From assembly GCF_030867095.1 (NCBI RefSeq), contig NC_081832.1, positions 57,893,444 through 57,957,443 of the forward strand: a stretch of 64,000 nucleotides of DNA, given 5' to 3'. The position numbers were made by a program, and so were the translations under genes. Position 1 is the first letter of the stretch. Each line of letters opens with the position of its first letter. Positions 1 to 12,069 of this stretch are shown piece by piece. The DNA comes from Alligator mississippiensis. Lineage: Eukaryota; Chordata; Crocodylia; Alligatoridae. The notes under the pieces were generated by a model. That model did not search any database, was not told where the DNA came from, and was given only the letters and a program-made list of their open reading frames with translations.

Positions 1-700
1 TTAAAAAATGCCTCAAGTGCTCTTTCCATTTAGCTTGGATAGATTCATTGTCTTTGAGAAGCCTCAAGGCATCCTGTGATCAGACAAAAATAGGACCACA
101 GGAAGTTGATCTGTAGATAGTTTTCAGTTCCTTAAAGAGCTATCTGTCATCTTTGTCACCATAGTGATCTCCTTGAATTTATTCTGTCACCACTGATTTT
201 AAATTTTCTGGACTCCTTTGAGCCCTGGCTTTGAGGAGCTGATATGTCTCCTTCTTCTGAGATAAGGTGTCATCTTGCCAAGCAAAATGAGCCCTTCTCT
301 TCCAGTTGAGGGTTTGGATCTCACCATCACATTCATTGGACCAGTCCCAGTGTCAACAGGTAACATAGCTAATGTATTTAACACAGGCCATATGAAAGGT
401 GGTTTTAAAACCCTTCCTAGAATTCCTCCATGTTGCCTTCATTTGTGTGCAGGGCAGAGAGCTTTTCATGGAGACAGTTTTGGAGATCCTTACAGACCTT
501 TGGATCTTGAAGATATTTGATGTTAAGGAGTCCTTTGCATAGCTTTTGTCTATTTTTGGTGTTTTGAATTAACCTGGATGTTCATAATGGATCTGACAAA
601 TTGGTGATCTGTCCAGCAGTCATCAGTTCCTCACATGGCTTGCTTGATACCAACTTCCATTTGACCATGGGCTCTAGCAACACTTCAACCCATTTCTAAA
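1..700 (-). pseudogene. Non-CR1 non-LTR retrotransposon fossil (endonuclease end and linker)
   Basis: Read on the minus strand, about 670-560 encodes a DCWTDHQFVRSIMNIQV-like string. This is the end of the endonuclease domain in a widespread vertebrate endonuclease/reverse-transcriptase LINE type, often mislabelled 'craniofacial development protein 2-like'. Further along the minus strand (about 350-1) come pieces of the EN-RT linker: a Trp-Gln-Asp segment, a LFKELKTIYR-like helix and a final ALRLLKDNESIQAKWKEHL-like segment. Several stops (TGA, TAG, TAA) and frame changes interrupt it, so it makes no protein. It differs from the CR1 copies elsewhere in the window. The clade (RTE-like?) is my inference. 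The RT part would lie to the left, outside the window. Confidence 0.55.
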
Positions 701-1266
701 TGGCAGAGGTAAGTGGCTGTATAGTCAAAAAAGGCTCAAGGAAAAGTCCCTGGGACAGAGAGCCATTTGCCTTCCATAGTTTTAGAATCAGCCTCAGTTC
801 TTCTTTTGCTTTCAAATGTCAATGGTGTATAGAAGCCTAAACATTTTCACCTTATGTGTGATGCAGGAGATCAGAGAATTCTTATATTTAGCCATGCAGG
901 TTTTAAAAAAAGGAAAATGCAATCAGCTCAAACACACATTAAAATGAGCACAAAAGGAGAAAGAAAAACAGGTGCCTTTTCTCTGTGGCAAAGCAGAAAG
1001 TTGTGAGTTTTTGGCAAATCCTAGACAATTCAAGATTGGAAAGATGGGAAGGATTGCTCTTCTCCAGAAATAGACATCCATTTGCTAATAATGACTATCT
1101 TTGCTCTCAGTGGCTCTACCCAACTTGATCTAGGTTGAATGTCAAAATTAATAATATAAAAATAATAAAATGTGCTGAATAGTTAGTGTTACAGAATGAA
1201 AGGAAAAGGGTAAAAGGAAGAAGGTTAATAGTAGAGAACAAATTGTGCCTTCTGGTTATAGATATT
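701..1266. other. No gene seen
   Basis: AT-rich DNA with short poly-A runs between two retrotransposon fossils. I see no coding signal, RNA gene or clear repeat. Confidence 0.5.
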
Positions 1267-2455
1267 CATAGAACCATAGAGAAGTAGACCTGGAAGGGAC
1301 CTCTATAAGTCACCTACCTGAGGCAGGATCTTCTCTATCCAAACCATCCCATACAAATCTAACATCATTAGCAAAACACACAGTTAACCCTGACACAGCC
1401 ACAAGGGTAAGGCAGGGGGTATCTACCACATGTAAGGTAGAAGGCCATGGCAGCCAGCATCCTTCTGCTATGAGGGTGGTTAAAATACACTCAAGAGATC
1501 CCCAAAAGAGGACCATGACCCCATGACCCCAGCAGAAAGCAAGAACCCCTTCAGTCATACCAATCTGACCATGGGGTAAAAATCCCTTCCAGACCCCAGG
1601 TGTGGCAATCAGTCTGACTCTGAACAGAAGGGCAAGATCTTCTAGCCAAGAACCTCTAGGTTTAAGTCCCAGCAGAGACATTGATATAGCTTGGTGTAAT
1701 AGTCTGGGAGCTGACCTTGCCTGTGAAGAGCAAGGTAAAAAAGGCATTGAGTACTTCAGTCTTTTCCTCATCATCTGTCACTAAGTTGCCTCCCCCATTC
1801 AGTAAGGGATCCATACTTTCCCTGCCATACTTGTAGAAACCCTTCTTGTTACCCTTCACATTCCTTGCTAGCTGCAACTCCAGTTGCACTTTGGCCTTCC
1901 TGATTTCAACCCTGCATGCCCAAACAATATTCTTATGCTCCTCCCAAGTCATCTGTCCAAGCTTCTACTACTTGTAAGCTTCCTTTTTTGTATTTAAGCT
2001 TAACAAAGAGTTCTCTGCGAAGCCAAGCTGGTTGCCTGCCATATTTGCTATTCTTCCTGCACATCAGGATGGTTTGTTCCTGCACCCTCAATAAGGTTTC
2101 TTTAAAATAGAACCAGATCTCCTGGACTCCTCTTCCCCTAAGACTGGCCTCCCAGGAGAGCCTTCCCATCAGTTCCCTGAGGGAGTCACAATCTTCTTTT
2201 CTGAAGTCCAGGGTCCATACTCTGCTGCGCTCCTTTCTTCCTTACCTCAGGATCCTGAACTCAATCAAGTGCTGCTCAAGTTGCCATCCACTTCTACATC
2301 CCACATCGATTCTTCCCTGTTTGTGAACAGCAGGTCAAGAAAAGCATGGTCCTTAGTTGGTCTCTCCAACATTTCCACCAGGAAGTTGTCCTCAATGGTC
2401 TCCAAAAACTTCCTGAATTGCCTATGCACTCCTGTATTCCCCTCCCAGCAGATGT
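1267..2455 (-). mobile_element. CR1 LINE fragment: endonuclease C-terminus, linker and 3' tail
   Basis: On the minus strand, about 2450-2270 encodes a CR1 endonuclease C-terminal stretch (FLETIEDNFLVEMLERPTKD, then FLDLLFTNREE). About 1950-1662 encodes the EN-RT linker (KAKVQLELQLARNVKGNKKG, then a [16 protein letters not shown] segment). The low-coordinate end (1267-1310) carries a CR1-type 3' terminus, the complement of a 'GGGACC...TCTATGGTTCTATGA' tail. The reverse transcriptase that should lie between linker and tail is missing. The reading frame is broken and not functional. The part at 1310-1660 is not recognisable protein and may be 3' UTR or another repeat. Confidence 0.7.
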
Positions 2456-2935
2456 CAAGGTGTAGCACCTTGCATTTGTCAGCACTGAACTTCATCTTGT
2501 TAGCACCACCCCACTTTCCAAACTATTGAGATCCTTCTGAATCCCACTGATGTCCTCTCATGTTCACAGTGCTTCCCAATTTCATGCTATCTGCAAACTT
2601 GCTCAAGTTCAGTTCCATCATTATCATTAATTATTAATAAACATGATTAACAGCACTGGGCCCAGGACAGACCCCTGTGGGACTCCACTCAAAGCCTCCT
2701 GCCAGTCTGACATGGATCCATTTATAATTACCCTTTTACTTGTGGTTATTGAACCAGTTCTCTATACACCTTATAGTAGTTTTGTCTAGCCCACATTTTT
2801 CCAATTTGTTTGTGAGAAGTTCATGTGGGACCTTTTCAAAACCCTTGCTGAAGTCCAGGTATACAATATCCACAGCATTCCCTTCATCCACCTAAGTAGT
2901 TATTTTTTCAAAGGAGATCCAGTTTGTTTGACATG
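2456..2935 (-). mobile_element. CR1 LINE fragment: decayed RT core
   Basis: The minus strand from about 2920 downwards encodes CR1 reverse transcriptase motifs: a DIVYLDFSKGFEKVPHELL-like motif A, a GVCPGPSAV-like motif B remnant, and a LSKFADSMKLGS-like motif C in which the second catalytic Asp of FADD is Ser. A MKFSADKCKVLHL string follows. At about 2455 it runs directly into endonuclease sequence of another CR1 piece, an order impossible in an intact element. TAA stops occur inside. This is an old dead fragment. Confidence 0.7.
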
Positions 2936-3215
2936 ATTTCATAGATTTAATAGATTTTTAGCGTTGGAAGGGACCTCAGCAGATCATTGATTCCGACCCC
3001 CTGCCCTGGGCAGGAAAGAGCGCAGGGGTCAGGTGACCTCAGCTAGGTACTTGTCCAGTCTCCTCTTAAAGACCACCAAGGTAGGGGAGAGCACCACCTC
3101 CCTTGGAAGCCCATTCCAGATTCTGGTAACCCTTACCATAAATAAGTTCTTCCTGATGTCTAATCTGAATTTGCTTTCCATCAGTCTATGGCCGTTGTTT
3201 CTGACAACTCCAAGG
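2936..3215 (-). mobile_element. CR1 LINE 3' end
   Basis: This is the typical end of a CR1 in minus orientation. Its complement encodes the last ORF2 residues (an [10 protein letters not shown]...[14 protein letters not shown] region) and then the conserved 3' UTR with the 'CTGCCCAGGGCAGG' and 'GATCTGCTGAGGTCCCTTCCAACG' blocks (shown broken here). It ends in short ATCTATTAAATCTATGAA repeats at 2936-2960. The ORF remnant has small frame disruptions. Confidence 0.8.
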
Positions 3216-3345
3216 GGTGAGGCAAACCAGCCTGTAGTTCCCCTTCCCCAGGTCCTCCTTTCTTCCCCATATTTTAAAGAAGGGCATTACATTGGCTTTT
3301 TTCCAGTCTCCAGGTACCTTGCCCTTATATCAAGTTGCACTGTGT
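3216..3345 (-). mobile_element. CR1 LINE fragment: start of RT domain
   Basis: The minus strand encodes [12 protein letters not shown] followed by a [13 protein letters not shown] string. This is the start of CR1 RT. It joins the 3'-end piece at about 3215 with the whole RT core deleted. Confidence 0.6.
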
Positions 3346-5593
3346 TCAAGCTTAATCCAAAATATACTGTATTGTGGTGGTAATGACTCATCTGTGCTTT
3401 TAAGATCTTTTAGTACCACCATTCACTCTTTATCATGTAACTATGCATTATCACATACCTTAAAAAACAGCTGTTGTGCATTCATATTTGGAGAATGATA
3501 TAAGAACATCTACAGGTATCGGGCCTCTGTATCAAAAGGCATAATCTGCCACATCAATTGTCTGTTTGCTAATTTTAGTGATTAATTACCTGAGAGAATT
3601 ACCTAAAAATAGGTGTTTTTGTTTTGCTGTCTACAAGTAGCAATAAATAGGGGTAGTCCAAAATCGCCACTGTGAAAGAAGTTAGCAATTACAAAAAATG
3701 GCATTTCTACAAGCCTTATGTACTATGCTGTACTAAAACTGTGGTTTTTCCAATAAACCTGTTCCACAGACTTATCCTGCATCAAAATGTATATATATGA
3801 TTTGACATTTTCTGAAGGCTCATGCTGATGCATTGAACCTACTCCTTTCCAGCTAAATAATCTATTTTAGTAACAGACATTTGGGTCAATTTGTTCTTAT
3901 ACATTTTATTAATAAACATATTCTCTGATTTTCATTTATAGAATTGAAATGGATGAACTAAATATACAGTAAACGGGCAAGTTGAGAGAGATGCTTCTTT
4001 ATATTTTCAAGAGATTGTGTTGTTCCCTGCTACTATGTTTTGTAAGAGATTTTTAAATGAAGCCTAAATTTTAATATATTCCATGAAGTTTAAGGGCAAC
4101 AGTTTCACAGCTGAATTTTCTAAGTGGGCAGGGAAAACAGTACCTTGCTGTAAAAGCCTGTATTTTTGCTGACAGATGGTTAAGCTGCAGTTATCCATCT
4201 TGCATGTGCAAACAAAGGTTATTGCAGTCTCATTGCAACGATCCTCCTTTGGAAAACTTGGCTTTCATTTTATTTACAGAACTGATATTAAATAATGGAG
4301 GCAGTTGATTTCCCACACCCTTTTTTTGTAATATTTGTAGAATTCAAACAAATCAATATAATGTTATGAATCCATTTCACCAAAGTGTTTTATAGCTAGA
4401 TTTAATGTGAATTACATGTCATTAAAATTACAACTTGATTACCTGATTTGATATATTCTACTTCTTGTAAGTTTGGTTATGTTAAATAGTGTTAGCATTA
4501 AATTTTCTATAATTAAAAATATATTATTGCATTTTTAAATATTTAGCAGCTACAGGGAGGTCATTAAATTTAACAATCTTGCCAGATAGACTTAAATCAT
4601 TAAAAGCCTTCCTAGGTTTGCAGCATATTTTATGCCACCCAGAGCAATCTGCATGCTGAAGGGTCAGTTTCACAAGCAGCTTTTGTGTCATCCAAATGCA
4701 AATGCTAATTAAATTCCTTCATGAAGGATTCATCAACATGAACAAGGGATATTCATTTCAAAATTGCAGAGATATGTGAAGAGACCAAAATGACCATCAC
4801 AGAGGGAATGTGCAAGAGTATGGTAATCTGACATTGGGGAGACCTACTTTATAAGTCCTCTTTGTCCTTTTAGCTTTTATACAAGGTATCTGAAATTATA
4901 TGTGATCTTGTAGGCCTAATAAATCTAGTAATTTTTTAGGCTGGCCTTATGCTTTTGGAGGGTAAAATTTAAGTTCTGGCTGTGTTAAAAGGGGAAAGCA
5001 ATTTTGTTGATGTCATCATAGCCCCTAGCGGACAAGCTGTATAGCCACTGTATGGTTTGGTGCCAAGAACATGACTGCTGGACTCTGTCTAGGAGAATGT
5101 CAGAGTTCGAAAAGCATAGTCAGGATTGTAACATGTTTTCTAAGCTATTTGGGGAACCTTGTTCAAATCGGAACTACTAGCCCATCCTTCTTTTAAGCAT
5201 CATGCTTCTGATGATTAACTCTGAAGATGCAACTGAATGCTTATGGACAGTGCTCACATTTAGTACTCAGCGTATTGTTCATAATTGAGTCTCTGCACAC
5301 TGAAGCTATTCTTTGAGGATTTAAGTTTCCCTTCTGCGTAAGAGTTAATTTCACCCATATAAGTTTACTTAGGACTTATTAATTTTTCAAGTTAGTCAAA
5401 TTTTAATCAGGTGCTCAGACACTAGGGAGAAACATAATAATCAAGTTATTCCTCACCACTTCTACTGCTATAAAATTGATAGGAAAGTGGTGTTGTGGTT
5501 TGTTCGTGAGAGAAGAGGGAAAGGGAGTTTTCTCTTGAGTGGCTCAGCGGCTCCTCCCTTTGACTAAACAGTTATTGATATTTATCTTTGCAG
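3346..5593. other. AT-rich DNA, no gene seen
   Basis: AT-rich sequence without long reading frames, TIRs or recognisable retrotransposon motifs. It could be intron or intergenic DNA of a host locus. Confidence 0.5.
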
Positions 5594-5719
5594 CTGATTA
5601 TCCAGTACAAATCCACATATAAATCAGTATGTCTCAAACCGCACACTAATCTAGTGATCCACACTGGAGTGAAGCCCAAGTATAAATGTAATAAAATATT
5701 TGGAGGAAAAAAACCATGA
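5594..5719 (+). pseudogene. Possible decayed C2H2 zinc-finger fragment
   Basis: One frame reads a short segment with a NLVIHTGVKPKYKCNKIF string. It resembles the end of one C2H2 finger, the HTGEKP-type linker and the first Cys of the next finger. The expected Cys pairs are incomplete and a TGA follows at about 5718. The resemblance is only about 20 residues long and could be chance. Confidence 0.2.
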
Positions 5720-6024
5720 GAGTGTATCAGTGATGTGTGACAATCAGATGCTGCTTTTAGCCTCAACATTTCGAAAGTGAAGGGAAGGACCATATTGAGG
5801 TTTCCAAGAGGCAAAGTGGGCTGGGCAACCTTTCAGAATCACAGGAGACAGAAGTGCTACACGCTGCCGTTCAGTTCTGTATTCTTTTTGTTACTGTGTT
5901 TGTCAATACTGTGCTTTTGTAGCATTTTATAACATACAATCAAAGTATTGAAAAAAGTGAAAATGCTGCAGCTTTTTTGTTCATTTCTTTCTACTGTGTG
6001 CAATCCATGTCAGTATCTTTGTTG

Positions 6025-6064
6025 GTTACCTAGGAAACTATTGTAGGATGGGATTTGATTGGCT
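6025..6064 (+). promoter_or_regulatory. RFX X-box-like site followed by inverted CCAAT box
   Basis: GTTACC-TA-GGAAAC (6025-6038) is a near-palindromic RFX X-box. About 19 bp later ATTGG (6058-6062) lies in a TTGATTGGCTG context, like a Y-box/NF-Y site. X-box plus Y-box at this spacing is known from MHC class II promoters and some ciliary promoters. No coding sequence is visible nearby, so function is unproven. Confidence 0.3.
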
Positions 6065-8124
6065 GTGTTTTCAGATTGATTATTAAAGTCGTGGGCAGTT
6101 TCAAGTGGCAGACATTTCATAGGTTGCACAAAGTAAGTAGCACTAAATGATTCACAATTTAAGATTTAATTTATTTTGAAATAAACTGCATGGAATATTA
6201 GGTATGTCATACCTTTGAAAAGTTTGATTGGAAATGAGTAATGGGTTGAGAATTTGTCTTTTCTGCATTGTATTTCTCATTTCTTCTACACATATTTAAA
6301 TCTTTATCTTGAGTCATCTACAGCTTATTTCTTGATTTTTAAGCATGAACCTGATAGGTTCTTGACCTGATTAGATCAAGACCTTGGTGTCAGGTCAGGG
6401 ACAGGCTGTATATACAGAGAATACTGTCTTTACACTGCTTGAGGGAACCAAAATCAAATGCTATAGAAAAGGGAGGAAATACAAATAAACAAATAAACAA
6501 GAAGGACTCTCCTCACTCTTAGCATCCTCTGTCTCATAAGTTCTTATATTTTCTTTTTTCCATTTATTCTTCTTGCCAAAGACTTCATTCCCTGCCCTGC
6601 TCACATAATGGATCTGGTCTTGATAAATAGGCCACAGAGGGGGAATAATCTAATGATACCCTACTGACATTTCCTACATGGACTGCTGGGAGGCTTTCCT
6701 TTCTTTGCTTCTTTTTTCTGATGTTCTAATTACATATAAGTTGACCTGTTGGATCATGATGACTGTTTTGGCAGACAGGTCAAGAAAGAGAATGGGACCA
6801 GTAACTCTGAGGGGGATGGAGAAGAGATGTGGATGATTGGGAAGGAAACAACACAAAAGTCAGTCTGGAGTTGGGGACCATAAGAAATGGACAGGAAGAA
6901 AGGAAGGGAAACTGCAATGAAAATGACAAGAAACAGGCAAGAGGAGGTTAAAAGTGATTTAGATGGGACACAAAGCATTAGAAGCAAAACTGTTTACAGG
7001 AAAGACTGCTGCTGCATGGAAGGTCTATTTTTGTCTTGTGCGCTTGTTGACATTTTTATGGCATTCGCCACAATGTGGAATTATGATGTTTAGGACAAAT
7101 TTTATTGTTATTTGTTTTAAGATAGTACCTGGAGGCTCAAATCTCTCTGTTGTTTTTCTTGCTTTGCAGCTGCATCTTATTGTTGCTCCTTTTTCCCCCT
7201 CCTCTGCCTTTCAGATGAGGTACATTCTTCAGGTGTGCCTCTGTCAGACTTTCTGACCATATTAAGTATAAATTATATATAATGATTAAGATAGTTAAGA
7301 TTTAGCACGGAGAGAATGAAAGCCATTTTACCATTTTTTTTACAAGTCACTGAAGAGTCTTGTGAATACATCAGACAAACCTTACCCATAGAAGGGCGAA
7401 ACAAGCTTACCTGCAAATTTTCTCATAGTTCCACCCTTCAATGATTTTATTTATGGGTTCAGGTATCAACTATATCTATAACAGCATGCATATGGAGAGG
7501 GTGGAGTCTTTAATATGCTGTTTTACATTTCTTTCAGTGAAATGCTGGGACTTAGATCAAATAATTTACCCAACAATTTCTAACCTGCACTGTTGGCTTT
7601 TGAACCCTCCTTTCTGTAGTACACCACTGTTCTGTATCTTGAAAACATTTTTTTCTATAAAGCCAAGTTGACTAGTATTATTTGTATTCCAGTATTTTAA
7701 TTCTGTGTGGATTACATCCTGTATTGCCTTTTTTTTCATTGTGCTGAACTTAAGCAACTGGTATATAGACATCTGAAATTTATATGCTTAGTCTCCATAA
7801 CCACAGCAGCCACTGGTTTTTTCTCTGGTTAGTTTCCCTTATCAGTCATTTTCAACATTTTTGACTTTCAATTGTTGATGTGGGGCTTTTGTGGAAAACT
7901 AATCATCTCTTCATAAATAGCTCTCTTTTCATTTATATTTTTACTTTCTGAATTTTTTCTCCCTGTCATTTGTTCATCATTTTCCTCGACTTTAGGATAC
8001 CAGCTCTTCTGAGGCATCAAGTAATATATATTACTGTTTGGGATTGTTATTCATTTGTCTGTAGGGACAGCAACTGGGTAATCACTACACCTTGTACAAC
8101 TACCAATTTCCAGCTCAGTGTCTA
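6065..8124. other. No gene seen
   Basis: AT-rich, apparently unique DNA. Short open frames lack any recognisable domain. Confidence 0.45.
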
Positions 8125-8815
8125 CTGTGCCTCAGTGCACATGCCTGGACATGCAGTTTACTGTGGGGCAACTTGTGCCACTTGGGGCAAAATAACCCTG
8201 CCCAGCTCCTCCAGATCTGCAGCCAGGGGTAGCTAGAGGCTGGAGCCAGCACCTGTGCTGTCCCCAGCAGTATAAAAAACTGCCCTGGCAAGCAGCTCAG
8301 GGCTGCTTGCTCTCCAGAGCTTTTGGTGCCAAGCCAATTAGTATCTGGGGACACTAACCCTTGTGCCAGCTGGACTGCTGAAGCAGCCCTGAGAGGTCCC
8401 TGCACCCTTTACCCATGGCAGCAGTCTGGCAGTGGGGGCTGCTGCCTGACTGTGACCTTCTGCCACCTGCAACAACATGTGGCCCCAAGGATGCGCACCT
8501 GCCAGACCCAGATGGGACTCTACGGCCAGTAGAGGCATCTGCACCTCTGGGCCAGCTGCCAATGGGCTGTGACTGCACAGTTGGCCTTTGTGCAGTACTA
8601 CTTCCATGTGTGCCACTGCCCTGCCATCTGGGCAGGTATCGCCTGGAACATGTTCTCAGTATGGTGGCCTGCTTTGAACTGTCAAAGCATGTCCTCCTGG
8701 CCCCAAATGGTTAGGAGGTCAGTCACCTCCAGCTAGGTCCCGGGTGCCACCTCTAAGCAGTCTCCTTCTGTGCACACAAGACCCGGCCTGGTGCAGCCTG
8801 GTGGTGTTTTCAATA
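8125..8815 (+). repeat. TATA-bearing dispersed repeat, copy 1
   Basis: GC-rich island of about 690 bp, clearly related to 23,395-24,110. The two copies can be aligned by eye through the CACATGCCTG(G/A)ACATGCA start, the GTATCTGGGGACACTA block, the GTGCCAGCTGGACTGCTGAAGC block and the TTTGAACTGTCAAAG block near the end. A consensus-like TATAAAA at 8271 is kept in both copies. No protein family is recognised in any frame. It is probably part of a transposon (internal region or non-autonomous element), but I saw no convincing terminal repeats. Confidence 0.6.
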
Positions 8816-10384
8816 TAGATTATATTGAGAAATGGTGTCTCACTTTTTCAAACCTTACCTGTTTCAAAAAGTGAACACACTTAGAGAGCTGATAGCTGGC
8901 AGGTCAGACCCTCATTTCAATCTGACATTCACTAATTAACACAGCAGTGGAATTTTCAGCCTAATTTTACTTGCATCCCACACAGCCTACTCCTAGGAAA
9001 CATCACTGTGACAAGTTGGTAGATGCAGCAGCTGCAGCAGCTGGTGGCAATAGGAAAAAGAAAACTTTACCATAGGGTTTAGACTGAATGTAAGGACTGC
9101 TTGAAGCAAAAAAACCTGATCACTGAAATATGATTTACTCTGGTGTGGGTTTATAGGAAAGAGTAGGCTGAGCTTATGACAGCACAAAGTTGCATTTAGA
9201 CATAGTCAGAAAGCATACAAATGGTGGTATCAAACTCTTAGTGCCATCATCTACCTCTTCTTTTCTTGTTGTTGTTCTTCACAGGAATCAGATATATGGT
9301 TCTTATTATTCTTGGATAACAGATCTGACAAGGCTAAAAGTTGGCTGTGACTATGAAGATTCTGATTGATTGGACATGATTCAGCACCCATTTTGTCAGG
9401 AAAAAAGCAAAGTTCATATGCCTCATTCAAAATACTAAAATAAAAACCAGTAATGAGCTCTTTGTGACATCCCTAACATTTCAGCAACATCAGGTGTATT
9501 TTCAGTCCATCATATGTGCTTCCAAAGTAATGGACACAGGGCCATAGTTTCAAAGTTCTACATCTTGGTTTTTTTTTTGTGGGTGATATTTTATGGACCT
9601 GAAAGTTTGTCTATGAATCGGACAAAGGAGTGCAAAAATATAATATTTGAACCAGAACTCATTAGCTCAGTTTTTTACAGACAGAATTATAACAGAAATC
9701 CTTGTAAGCTTGACTGATGTTAGAATGAGTAGTTGCTCTAAAATATATAAACACTTCTATATATTACTAAAAAAAAACAAACAAAAAAAAGTAATTACAG
9801 AATTGCAGGAAACTGGAAATCATGGTCAATCAAAGGTATATGTTTTTAATCTCTGGCATTTTCTCTCATTTCTGTACTTATGCTTAACCTGACTCTAACA
9901 CTATTTCCTCGTGGTGGAAAATTCATAGAACAACTTTTTGATTTAGCAACAGCAGCAAGCTGTTTTCATTTGAACAGGATATTATAACTCACCTCTAATA
10001 GACAGGAATTGCATAAGAGGTGACATCACAAAACTTGTTTACTAGTTAAATGTTCAAAGTTCTGTGCAGAGTTTTAGTTGCTGCTTTGGTAATTATGTGC
10101 CTAAAACCCACACAGAAGATTTACTAATAGGTGTCTCTAATACAGCAGTTGCATGGAAGATGAATGCAAAATATGTTGTGTCCTTATCAAAAAAGACAAA
10201 ACAGTAACTTCGGCATCACCTAGTTTTGTACCCTAAGGTTTGATGTTGAAAGATGTTTCAGACTCATGTATTGACCCAACTGGTCTGAGAAATGTCCCTT
10301 TCTGACACAGAAAGGTGCAGGAGGTACACAGCAAGAATCCTTAAAACTCTTCATATCCTTTGATATGTGTTACCACCTGGCCTC
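8816..10384. other. AT-rich DNA, no gene seen
   Basis: No coding signal, TIR or LINE motif recognised. Contains an A-rich run near 9770-9790. Confidence 0.45.
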
Positions 10385-10399
10385 AAACAGCCAGTTGCG

Positions 10400-11480
10400 T
10401 GCAGCCTTGGCCCAGACGGTCAGCACCAGATGTCCCAAGGTTTCTTGTAAACCGAGATGCAGATGCTTATCAACTAGGTGGCCACCCCCAGACTCTCCTG
10501 CCACGACTTTGAATGTAATTTCAGTGGGGGGGGGGGAACCACCAGGGGTTCCTCTGCAGTGGGTCGTCTGTCAGGCATGGGGCTCCACCTTCCCTACACC
10601 CCAGCCTCACACCAACCTTAGCCTGGTCACGGGTTCCTATCGGTCGCTTCCCCAATGCAGTTGTGTTCTTAGCCCTGACATCCTCTGGAGCCCATTGTAT
10701 CCCAAGCACTTTTTCCTGGGGTTGCTCAATTGATCCGTTATCTGGCCTGAGCTAATCTTCCCCTTGCCCTAAGCTGCCTCAGGCCTGGGACCTGAAAATT
10801 TACCAACAACCAAAGGGAAAAAAGAAAGGGTGGAAAGGAGCTGCTTTGTCAGTGCCTTTACTCTGCATACTATTCCTTCAAACAGGGACTTCCTTCCTAA
10901 CTAGGAGACTTAGTTCCCCGGCATTGCTGCTCCCGTTGCACAACCCCTCCAAAAGGGGGTAAAGAAAAAAGAACGAAAACAAAATCACAAGTTGGGGAGG
11001 GTCTGTCTCATTTCCTACCCTAGCCCTCCTGCAAGGGCATGGAGGTACCTCCTCGTCACTCTCACTATAAATCTCTCCATCCTCATCCCTGCTAGCCAGT
11101 ACCCCATTCCCGGTACCTGGGACTTCTAGGGGAACTGGCCCATCGTCTGGCCAGGAATGGCCACAGCTTCTCTTCTTGGGCTGTCACTCCCCTCACACCA
11201 TCAAATGCCAGAAGGGGAACACAGAAAATGAAGATTACTTTCCCGCTTTAGGGCTCCAGATTCCGGAAGAGAGACACCAATAAGAAAAACCCACACAGTT
11301 TGTCAACCACTTCTATATACAGCTGGGGCCGGCGGGTGACGTCACACATAATCACCAGCCAGCCAGGATAAAAGCTGGCAGCAGCTGGGAGCCAGAGAGA
11401 GCAGGAGAGGCTGCAGGAGCTGCGGATGCTCTTCACGCCAGCGGCAATCAGTGCCAGCACAACAAAAAATATGCTGATCA
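10400..11480 (-). mobile_element. LTR-like sequence related to the Gmr1-type LTR
   Basis: The plus strand shares blocks in order with the LTRs of the 40.5-46.9 kb element. These are CCTGCCACGACTTTGAATG at 10,498 (compare 40,618), a CCTACACCCCAGCC block at about 10,595, and a CAGGATAAA block at 11,365 (compare 41,431). The spacing between first and last block is about 870 bp here and about 815 bp there. This suggests a diverged solo LTR of a related family in the same (minus) orientation. Boundaries are approximate and no target duplication was found. Confidence 0.4.
11337..11374 (+). promoter_or_regulatory. CRE plus TATA-like core promoter motif
   Basis: TGACGTCA (11,337-11,344), a perfect CRE palindrome, is followed about 22 bp later by GATAAAA (11,367). 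This has the look of a plus-strand core promoter inside the LTR-like sequence. It lies antisense to the orientation inferred from LTR homology. Confidence 0.35.
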
Positions 11481-12069
11481 GGCAGGAATGCCCAGGCAGC
11501 AATGGCTGCCAAAGAACCCCACGCTGGTCATGGGCAGAACTGGCATGTGGGGGGAGACCCCATTCCAGGAAGAGCTGGGGGGAGATGGGGAAGCCGACAA
11601 CACTCCCCATGCCAGGCATGTATGGACTGGCTCAGGGGAGGATAATTAGCCACAGGACAGAAACCCAGGAAGCTCTCAATCAGGGCAGAGAGCTGAACAG
11701 CATTGAGGGATGCTGCTAGGCACAGGCATTAGGTAAATTCCATCTAATAAGGCTGTCCAGCCTTATCGTAAGTTTTCCTTTACCTACCTGCCTTTATTTT
11801 TTTTCTGGTGTGGTTTTCCCCTTTTGTTTCCTACTAACCTGTGCCTACTCCTCTGTTGCCTTTTGTCTTTCTTTGTACTTTTTTATTTGGTTGGCCACTA
11901 ATCGGTGAAGGGTCCGGGTGACTGTCAGACACCAAGGACTGTTCGTGAGAAGCAGCAGTCACCCAACAGAAAGTAAGGGTGACCCGCAAGAGAGGAAAAT
12001 ATCCAACGGAGTCAGAGTCCATCAGGAGAAGAAGAAAATCCCAATACCTGGAAAGGGTGACAGGTAAGG

